From NCBI GenBank assembly GCA_947463785.1, contig CANHRG010000007.1, positions 30,013-94,012 on the forward strand: 64,000 bases of DNA. Direction: 5' to 3'. The DNA comes from Sphingobacteriaceae bacterium. GTDB taxonomy: Bacteria; Bacteroidota; Bacteroidia; Sphingobacteriales; Sphingobacteriaceae. Below, piece after piece: positions 59,408 to 64,000 of this stretch (its first letter is position 1; each line of letters starts with the position of its first letter). Both the position numbers and the translations under genes were made by a program. A model generated the notes under the pieces. The model did not search any database. It was not told where the DNA came from and saw nothing but the letters and a program-made list of their open reading frames with translations.

Positions 59408-59773
59408 TTATTTATTCTCTTCAATAATTTTTTTTAAATCGGAAGGTATCTCCATTGGTTTTAATGGAGGTACGTTGGCACCTCCCGTATTGCCAACAGG
59501 AATTTCGCCAACAAACGACTTTACACCACCGGCAAGTAAGCGAGGTATTTGTCCAATGATCTCTTTAAGGTCTTTAATCTTGATACCAAATAACAACATT
59601 TTCCAATGAACCAGTGTGTGATGATACGGATAGGGTTGGCCAAGAATATGGGCTCGCTCAAGATGATACCAGCTTGTACTAAAATCATTATTTGAAAAAC
59701 ATTTACCAGCAATTTCTAACTCCCTACGGAAGAAGGGCTTTAATTTCTGGGGCATTGTTGTATGTATTTTCAT
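59408..59773 (-). CDS. DUF3703 family protein
   Basis: 121 residues. The Phe-Phe-Arg-Arg-Glu-Leu-Glu-Ile-Ala and Trp-Tyr-His-Leu-Glu-Arg-Ala-His-Ile-Leu-Gly-Gln motifs are the DUF3703 core, a small helical domain; a Gly/Pro-rich C-terminus follows (Gly-Asn-Thr-Gly-Gly-Ala-Asn-Val-Pro). Function unknown. It follows the SRPBCC-like gene by 39 bp and is likely co-transcribed with it. Confidence 0.8.
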   Translation of the reverse strand: MKIHTTMPQKLKPFFRRELEIAGKCFSNNDFSTSWYHLERAHILGQPYPYHHTLVHWKMLLFGIKIKDLKEIIGQIPRLLAGGVKSFVGEIPVGNTGGANVPPLKPMEIPSDLKKIIEENK

Positions 59774-59812
59774 ATCTACCTTTAGAGAATTTTAAAAAGT
59801 TATTACTGATTA

Positions 59813-60361
59813 TTATCCAAACTTAAGATTCTCTTGAGCGACTATCTGCCATCGTTTTTGACGGTGTTTATAAAATCTCTTGGCAAAAGAGGTTATAAAT
59901 CCGGTCATCATTCCCGCGTAAATAGTAATTGAGTCTTCATAATAGATTTTACCATCACCCAACTTTCTCATTGTTATAAGGTGATTCCAAACTTTTGCGC
60001 CACTATCCCATTCTTTGGTTGATAACACATAATTACTATTGTCAATTTTATCTACAAAGAGATAGTGAATTCCTCCAAAAGGAATGATTCCAAATACACG
60101 CGTCTCAAATCCATATGTTTGACCAACCTCCCATTGTTTTGGAAAATCTCCATTCACTGATTTGAATTTTATCATTCCCTTTGCCACAAATTCCAATAAA
60201 GCCGGTGTTTTTACATTCTCCCAGGCAGTATCAATCCCCATTAAAATCTCAGAATGGACAGTTAGTTTTTTTGCTTTAACCTTACTGTCACTATAATCAA
60301 TGATGACAGACTCAACTTTAGCAACTGGCTTCAATTTTTGAGCGTTTACGTTCATTTCCAT
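59813..60361 (-). CDS. SRPBCC-like protein with a damaged or missing signal peptide
   Basis: 182 residues if started at the ATG at 60359-60361. The fold looks like a START/SRPBCC lipid- or ligand-binding domain (His-Ser-Glu-Ile-Leu-Met-Gly-Ile-Asp-Thr-Ala-Trp and Lys-Glu-Trp-Asp-Ser-Gly). The first residues Met-Glu-Met-Asn-Val-Asn-Ala-Gln look like the end of a Sec signal peptide. Upstream, in frame, the codons are Leu-Phe-Phe-Gly-Ile-Leu-Gly without ATG before a stop; in the next frame the beginning reads Ile-Lys-Lys-Leu-Phe-Val-Phe. One T too many in a T-run near 60380 would explain this, so the gene may be frameshifted. Confidence 0.6.
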   Translation of the reverse strand: MEMNVNAQKLKPVAKVESVIIDYSDSKVKAKKLTVHSEILMGIDTAWENVKTPALLEFVAKGMIKFKSVNGDFPKQWEVGQTYGFETRVFGIIPFGGIHYLFVDKIDNSNYVLSTKEWDSGAKVWNHLITMRKLGDGKIYYEDSITIYAGMMTGFITSFAKRFYKHRQKRWQIVAQENLKFG

Positions 60362-60442
60362 CCCTAAAATTCCAAAAAACAAAAAGTTTCTTAATTACTT
60401 AACTTAAACTTAGCAGAAAATGATATTTCTTTTCCAAAAACG

Positions 60443-60580
60443 AAAAAAGGGTTACACTATACAAGTATAACCCTTTTTCTTTGATACTGCTCCCCTTACA
60501 GACGAAAGATGCAACTATAATGCGATGATTGAGTATGTGACTATCAGGAAATTGAAGAGTTGAACTTCTGAAAATTTGCA
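60443..60580 (-). repeat. Gene-end repeat, copy 1
   Basis: A hairpin (60443-60478, arms aaaagggtta / taaccctttt) is followed by ctgctcccctt, gacgaaagatgcaac, a conserved aatgcgatgattgagtatg stretch and atcaggaaattgaagagtt. On the - strand the unit starts 31 bases after the stop at 60612. Shares the gggtta hairpin with copy 3. Confidence 0.75.
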
Positions 60581-60611
60581 ATGAACTAATTTCCTGTAAT
60601 AATTAAAAGCT

Positions 60612-61331
60612 TTACTTAATTACCACTTGGATAGAATTGTAGTATATCGTGGTAATACCCTCAAATCCGGAGTCTGTACCAATTACTAACCAGATTTCCC
60701 CTTGTTGGTTGGCCTTAACATTTAAAGGTGTAGCTGTGTTAAGTTGTTTAATCTTGTAGACATTCTGGTCTGTTCCATTGGCGAAATCCCCAATTACCTT
60801 CATATCAGTGCCTCCAATTGATTGATTTCCCTTATCGATATTCATTCGATACCAGTTTTCAGATGTATTCAGCACTTTTATTGGTTCGAAAGGCACAGCG
60901 CCTGCCTTTATTTTTACCCCTTCACCCGGAGCCCCACCAACACCAACCATATTATTGGCGACATTGGTTGCAAAATCAACTTTAACATCAACTATATAGT
61001 TCCTGTCAGGGGTCAACCCTGTTACTTTCTTTTTAATAAACATAAAGAGGTCATCGCTTCGATTAACTCCAGATTGCCGGATTGCCCCGTCGGAGGTATT
61101 TAGCGGTAGCGGCAGTCCGGAATGTGAAAATTGGAGTTGATACTGAGATAACATTAGCGGGTCATTCGGATAGTCTGCAAAATCACCTACCCAGTTATCT
61201 GTACCTGCTGTAAAGTTGTCAATAATTGTTTTATCAGTTGAAGACTGAATATTGCCGGTTTTTTTACAGCCGCAAAAAATAAAAACTAAGACCAGGGAAG
61301 ACAAGCAAAGTCTGTAAAACAATCTATGCAT
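60612..61331 (-). CDS. Hypothetical lipoprotein
   Basis: 239 residues with lipobox Ile-Phe-Cys-Gly-Cys-Lys-Lys (second Cys likely acylated). The mature part reads as beta-rich with Gly/Asn-rich loops, Asp-Asn-Trp-Val-Gly-Asp-Phe-Ala-Asp-Tyr-Pro near the start and Ser-Gly-Phe-Glu-Gly near the end, similar in style to carbohydrate-binding jelly-roll domains. No family is recognised with certainty. Bounded on both sides by repeats, as a single gene. Confidence 0.65.
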   Translation of the reverse strand: MHRLFYRLCLSSLVLVFIFCGCKKTGNIQSSTDKTIIDNFTAGTDNWVGDFADYPNDPLMLSQYQLQFSHSGLPLPLNTSDGAIRQSGVNRSDDLFMFIKKKVTGLTPDRNYIVDVKVDFATNVANNMVGVGGAPGEGVKIKAGAVPFEPIKVLNTSENWYRMNIDKGNQSIGGTDMKVIGDFANGTDQNVYKIKQLNTATPLNVKANQQGEIWLVIGTDSGFEGITTIYYNSIQVVIK

Positions 61332-61360
61332 TTGCTACGAGAATTATTTTCAAAAATATT

Positions 61361-61529
61361 AAAAAGATGCAACTACCCTAACTGACTGATGGATAAAGAA
61401 AAAGCCATCATTTATGATGGCTTGTCCAGTGTGGCTCCCCTTTTCAACGAAAGATGCAAAATAATGCGATGATTGAGTATGTGACAATCAGGAAATTAAA
61501 GGGTTAAACTTTGTATATTTTTGCAGGAG
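61361..61529 (-). repeat. Gene-end repeat, copy 2
   Basis: About 169 bp. Order on the + strand: aaaaagatgcaac, ctaactga, a hairpin (gccatcatttatgatggc, 61403-61420), gtccagtgtggctcccctt, cgaaagatgcaa, aatgcgatgattgagtatg, atcaggaaattaaagggtt. Nearly base-for-base the same as copy 4 over this length. It starts 39 bases after the stop at 61569 on the - strand. Confidence 0.85.
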
Positions 61530-61568
61530 ATTCATTTCTTGATTTCCTTTTAGCAAAAAGCGCAATAA

Positions 61569-62150
61569 TCAATTTTTAAAATCAAGGCTACCACAGGGAA
61601 CCATTACAACTTCTGTACCGGCTGTAATCTTGTAAAATAGTTTTTTATCTTTTACTAAATATTCTGCCCTAACTGGCCACTTTGTTTTATGGATGAAAAT
61701 TGCACTGTAAAATAAATAATTTTTGAAAGGTGAAATTCTATTACTCAAGTCCCTTAATTGATATGATTCATTAGTTAAAAGAGCCGGTATGCCCCTAAGA
61801 CCATAATCAAACTCTTGCAATTTGTCAAGTGTCATATTTGAACTTGTAAAGGCAACTTTAGCGTACGATTCTTTTGATTTAAAAGAAATGATTGTGGGAA
61901 ATTTAATTTTTAAATCCAGAGGCGATGATGCTTCATTACGTACATTGGTCCAAAAAATAAAATAATTGTACTCTTTTCCTTTATAGGAAACGATTCCCCC
62001 TCCCTTAGGTAAACTATTGGTAATAATTATTTTATTCTTGACTGAAGAATTATAGACAACTTTAGAATACTCCCAATTCTTATTTTGAACTGACTGCCCA
62101 CTCAAGTTTAAAGAGAGTAATATTAGAAGGCAAGTGGAAAATATATTCAT
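61569..62150 (-). CDS. Hypothetical secreted protein
   Basis: 193 residues, Sec signal peptide (Met-Asn-Ile-Phe-Ser-Thr-Cys-Leu then hydrophobic, ending Leu-Ser-Gly-Gln). The mature part is rich in Lys, Ser and Asn with several aromatic residues (Asn-Tyr-Phe-Ile-Phe-Trp-Thr-Asn-Val), probably a beta-sandwich. AT-rich and not recognised. Single gene between two repeats. Confidence 0.6.
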   Translation of the reverse strand: MNIFSTCLLILLSLNLSGQSVQNKNWEYSKVVYNSSVKNKIIITNSLPKGGGIVSYKGKEYNYFIFWTNVRNEASSPLDLKIKFPTIISFKSKESYAKVAFTSSNMTLDKLQEFDYGLRGIPALLTNESYQLRDLSNRISPFKNYLFYSAIFIHKTKWPVRAEYLVKDKKLFYKITAGTEVVMVPCGSLDFKN

Positions 62151-62156
62151 AAAATC

Positions 62157-62280
62157 AAAAAGGGTTATACTTTACAAGTATAACCCTTTTACTTTTTTAT
62201 CTGCCCCCTTTTCAACGAAGGTTGCAAAAAAAATAGGATGATTGAGTTTATCACTATCAAGAAATTGAAGAGTTAGACTA
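62157..62280 (-). repeat. Gene-end repeat, copy 3
   Basis: A perfect hairpin (gggttatactt / aagtataaccc, 62162-62186) with flanking A and T runs, then ctgcccccttttcaacgaa, ggttgcaaa, aggatgattgagt, atcaagaaattgaagagtt. Same hairpin family as copy 1 and the most diverged of the four main copies. It begins 31 bases after the stop at 62311. Confidence 0.75.
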
Positions 62281-62310
62281 GATATTAATTTGTAGTAAAT
62301 AAACTTAATT

Positions 62311-63156
62311 TTATTTTGGTTTCTGGTAAAAATCATTAATTGAATTTGTATATACCATATTATCTAATGGATATATAATTTGAAAAATTGATGGATTTTT
62401 TGCTCCAAGAGGAACTAACATCAAACTTGGTTTACCTTCATACAGTATTCTTTCATTAGAAGGTACATTTCTATTATCAAATTGAGTGTCTATATAGTAG
62501 AGGTAATCGAATATAAAAGATAAATATGATTTTCTTCTTTTCATACTTACTTCTCCATTTACATCAATTAGTTTGTATTTTTTATTTTCAGATATTGCCT
62601 GCTGAAATTCTACTGCATTTAAGGGTACGTTTTCTAAAATTGGCATTAGATTAAATTGTCCGTCTATCAAAACCCACTTATTAAATTGTGGCATCCATAC
62701 CTCAGCCAATACGTGCCCTGCGCCATATTTCTTTGTTTCAACATCCGCTGTCTTAAGTCCTAAAACCCTTGCTTTAAAATTTAAGGATTGAAGGGCAGTT
62801 GATGAAACGATACCATATTCAACACACCTAAATTTTTTACCATCTCTTGCTTCTTTTAAAATTGTAAGAGCGTCGTTTTTACTTGGCTCGTTTGAACCAT
62901 TATGCCCCCATTGATTATGAGTCCAATTTAAGACTGATAAGACTTTATCAATGTCCTCTATTTTATTTTCAGTTAATTTTAAAAGATCATAGTCATTTTT
63001 AAGCTGTCTTAAATAAGAATTATTTAAGGTGTCAGGGTATTTAAAGACTAAATCATTATTAATAATATTAGTGTCATATTGAACACCGTGTTTTTGCGCA
63101 AAGGTATTTGTTAATACACTTAGGAGTAAAAATGTAATAAAAACAATGTGTTTCAT
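62311..63156 (-). CDS. Transglutaminase-like exported protein
   Basis: 281 residues with a Sec signal peptide (Met-Lys-His-Ile-Val-Phe-Ile then hydrophobic, ending Thr-Phe-Ala-Gln). The papain-like transglutaminase triad is visible as Cys111 (Phe-Arg-Cys-Val-Glu-Tyr-Gly), His148 (Gly-Ala-Gly-His-Val-Leu) and Asp165 (Leu-Ile-Asp-Gly-Gln). Such domains cut or cross-link amide bonds; many bacterial ones are proteases. The substrate is unknown. AT-rich single gene between two repeats. Confidence 0.85.
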   Translation of the reverse strand: MKHIVFITFLLLSVLTNTFAQKHGVQYDTNIINNDLVFKYPDTLNNSYLRQLKNDYDLLKLTENKIEDIDKVLSVLNWTHNQWGHNGSNEPSKNDALTILKEARDGKKFRCVEYGIVSSTALQSLNFKARVLGLKTADVETKKYGAGHVLAEVWMPQFNKWVLIDGQFNLMPILENVPLNAVEFQQAISENKKYKLIDVNGEVSMKRRKSYLSFIFDYLYYIDTQFDNRNVPSNERILYEGKPSLMLVPLGAKNPSIFQIIYPLDNMVYTNSINDFYQKPK

Positions 63157-63213
63157 TATTCTATTTTTTTAATTATAACGCTTATGGTCAATTTAAGTTA
63201 CAAAAAAAAACTA

Positions 63214-63384
63214 AAAAAGATGCAACCACTCTAACTCATTGACGGACAAAGAAAAAGCCATCATTGCTGATGGCTTGTCCAGTGTGGCTCCCCTTATTGA
63301 CGAAAGATGCAGTTATAATGGGATGAGCGAGTATGTGACAATAAGGAAATTAAAGGGTTGAACTTCGTGCAAAGTTGCAGGAAC
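63214..63384 (-). repeat. Gene-end repeat, copy 4
   Basis: About 171 bp, same order as copy 2, with hairpin gccatcattgctgatggc (63256-63273), gtccagtgtggctcccctt, cgaaagatgca, aaggaaattaaagggttgaactt. It starts 14 bases after the stop at 63399 on the - strand. Confidence 0.85.
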
Positions 63385-63398
63385 TTTATGCTTACATT

Positions 63399-64000
63399 TT
63401 ATCTTTTGAACTTTTTAAAGAATGCCCAAATAACTTCACAGCCATTCATATCCTGACTTGTTTTACCAATTATTGATTCGCTCAAATACTGATACCCTTG
63501 GGGCCAAGTATGCCCACCATTTAAGACTACATAACTTACCACTTCACTACCATTTGTTCCACCTGAATAAACTCTTTGTTTTATAGTTGTTCCATCATTT
63601 GAAATGTCAGGTAAATCTGTAATAGTTGGAGTGGCACTACAACCATTTATGGTTATCCATTTGTCTATTGTTTGGAAGTGAGATAAAATCGTTCCACCTG
63701 CCGTGCCCCCTGCGGTCATTAGCCCACCAGTGAATGGCACAAGAGGGTCAGCTGTACCGTGTATATATAAAGCTGGGACTGGACGACCAGGATTGCAATT
63801 GGGAGCAATTGTTAATGCTTCTATTGTGGCCGCATCTACTGCAATGGCAGCAATTCTGTTACTCAATTCACAACCTAAACGTGAGGACATAAACCCACCA
63901 TTAGATATTCCAGTAGCATAAATTTTAGTTCCATCAACTGAATAATTCGTAATCATATAATCGCAGAGTTGATTAAAGAAACTAACATCATTTATTCCTA
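63399..64000 (-). CDS. PHB depolymerase/LpqC-type esterase (5' end cut by window edge)
   Basis: About 200 residues seen; the frame stays open past 63956 to the window edge, so the start lies outside. Alpha/beta hydrolase: the nucleophile elbow Gly-Ile-Ser-Asn-Gly-Gly, an Asp in His-Gly-Thr-Ala-Asp-Pro-Leu-Val-Pro-Phe and the His in Gly-Gly-His-Thr-Trp-Pro make the triad. The Ala-Thr-Gly-Ile-Ser-Asn-Gly-Gly-Phe-Met and Asn-Gly-Gly-His-Thr-Trp-Pro motifs match poly(3-hydroxybutyrate) depolymerase-like esterases, which also act as feruloyl or acetylxylan esterases. Confidence 0.85.
   Translation of the reverse strand, partial: GINDVSFFNQLCDYMITNYSVDGTKIYATGISNGGFMSSRLGCELSNRIAAIAVDAATIEALTIAPNCNPGRPVPALYIHGTADPLVPFTGGLMTAGGTAGGTILSHFQTIDKWITINGCSATPTITDLPDISNDGTTIKQRVYSGGTNGSEVVSYVVLNGGHTWPQGYQYLSESIIGKTSQDMNGCEVIWAFFKKFKR

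Noticed and set aside
60399..60581. 60-codon ORF across repeat copy 1
   Set aside because: It runs through the repeat and its hairpin; the same reading is broken in the other copies, so it is a by-product of the repeat.
61361..63384. True integron attC sites
   Set aside because: RYYYAAC-like 7-mers are present, but the paired GTTRRRY site and the imperfect palindrome are not convincing, and no integrase lies in the window. Kept only as a hypothesis in the repeat finding.
54488..63384. CRISPR array
   Set aside because: Repeats are 120-170 bp long and separated by whole genes, not by short spacers; no cas gene is present.

Overview
The window reads as chromosome of a Bacteroidota bacterium, most likely Sphingobacteriales (Pedobacter/Solitalea-like). 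The phylum call is firm and the family call is inference. Support: several promoters fit the phylum's sigma-ABfr pattern (TTTG, 19-20 bp, TAnnTTTG); start codons lack Shine-Dalgarno sequences; lipoproteins carry Cys-Lys-Lys after the lipobox; L17 has a long acidic tail; S14 and L36 lack zinc ligands; a DUF2723 membrane protein and a stand-alone TrpB2 are present.

Layout. 0-4.6 kb: start of a divergent Tat-exported protein, then a + strand sugar operon (nucleotidyltransferase, sugar kinase-like phosphotransferase, secreted GH31 glucosidase). 4.6-7.2 kb: dnaK and a small lipoprotein. 7.2-25.7 kb: the ribosomal supercluster on the - strand. Transcription runs from rpsL downward: str operon (rpsL, rpsG, fusA, rpsJ) with its own promoter and terminator, then S10-spc-alpha from a second promoter (rplC to rplQ, with secY, map, infA, rpmJ and rpoA). 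26-36.7 kb: housekeeping genes (M1 peptidase, ArsC-like protein, pth, rplY, prs, tRNA-Gln, DUF2723, accA). 36.7-42.1 kb: + strand genes ending in a tightly coupled glycosylasparaginase-cutC-beta-mannosidase unit that fits N-glycan core breakdown. 42.1-44 kb: aguA-aguB, the agmatine to putrescine route. 44-53.8 kb: ChaN-like protein, NHL-repeat lipoprotein, TrpB2 with a tryptophan-rich leader peptide, DinB protein, katG, and a membrane-protein/regulator operon. 53.8-64 kb: an accessory, AT-rich stretch of small secreted and hypothetical genes, all on the - strand.

Two signals stand out. First, trpB2 (46913-48262) is preceded by an unannotated 28-codon ORF with tandem Trp codons, paired RNA segments, a strong hairpin and a near-perfect promoter placed so that the leader peptide would be almost leaderless. 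This looks like ribosome-mediated attenuation by tryptophan. Second, in the last 10 kb a family of 120-170 bp repeats, each with a terminator-like hairpin, sits just behind the stop codon of five successive accessory genes, giving a cassette-like layout of unknown mechanism.

No CRISPR array, transposase, integrase, rRNA or prophage gene was seen.
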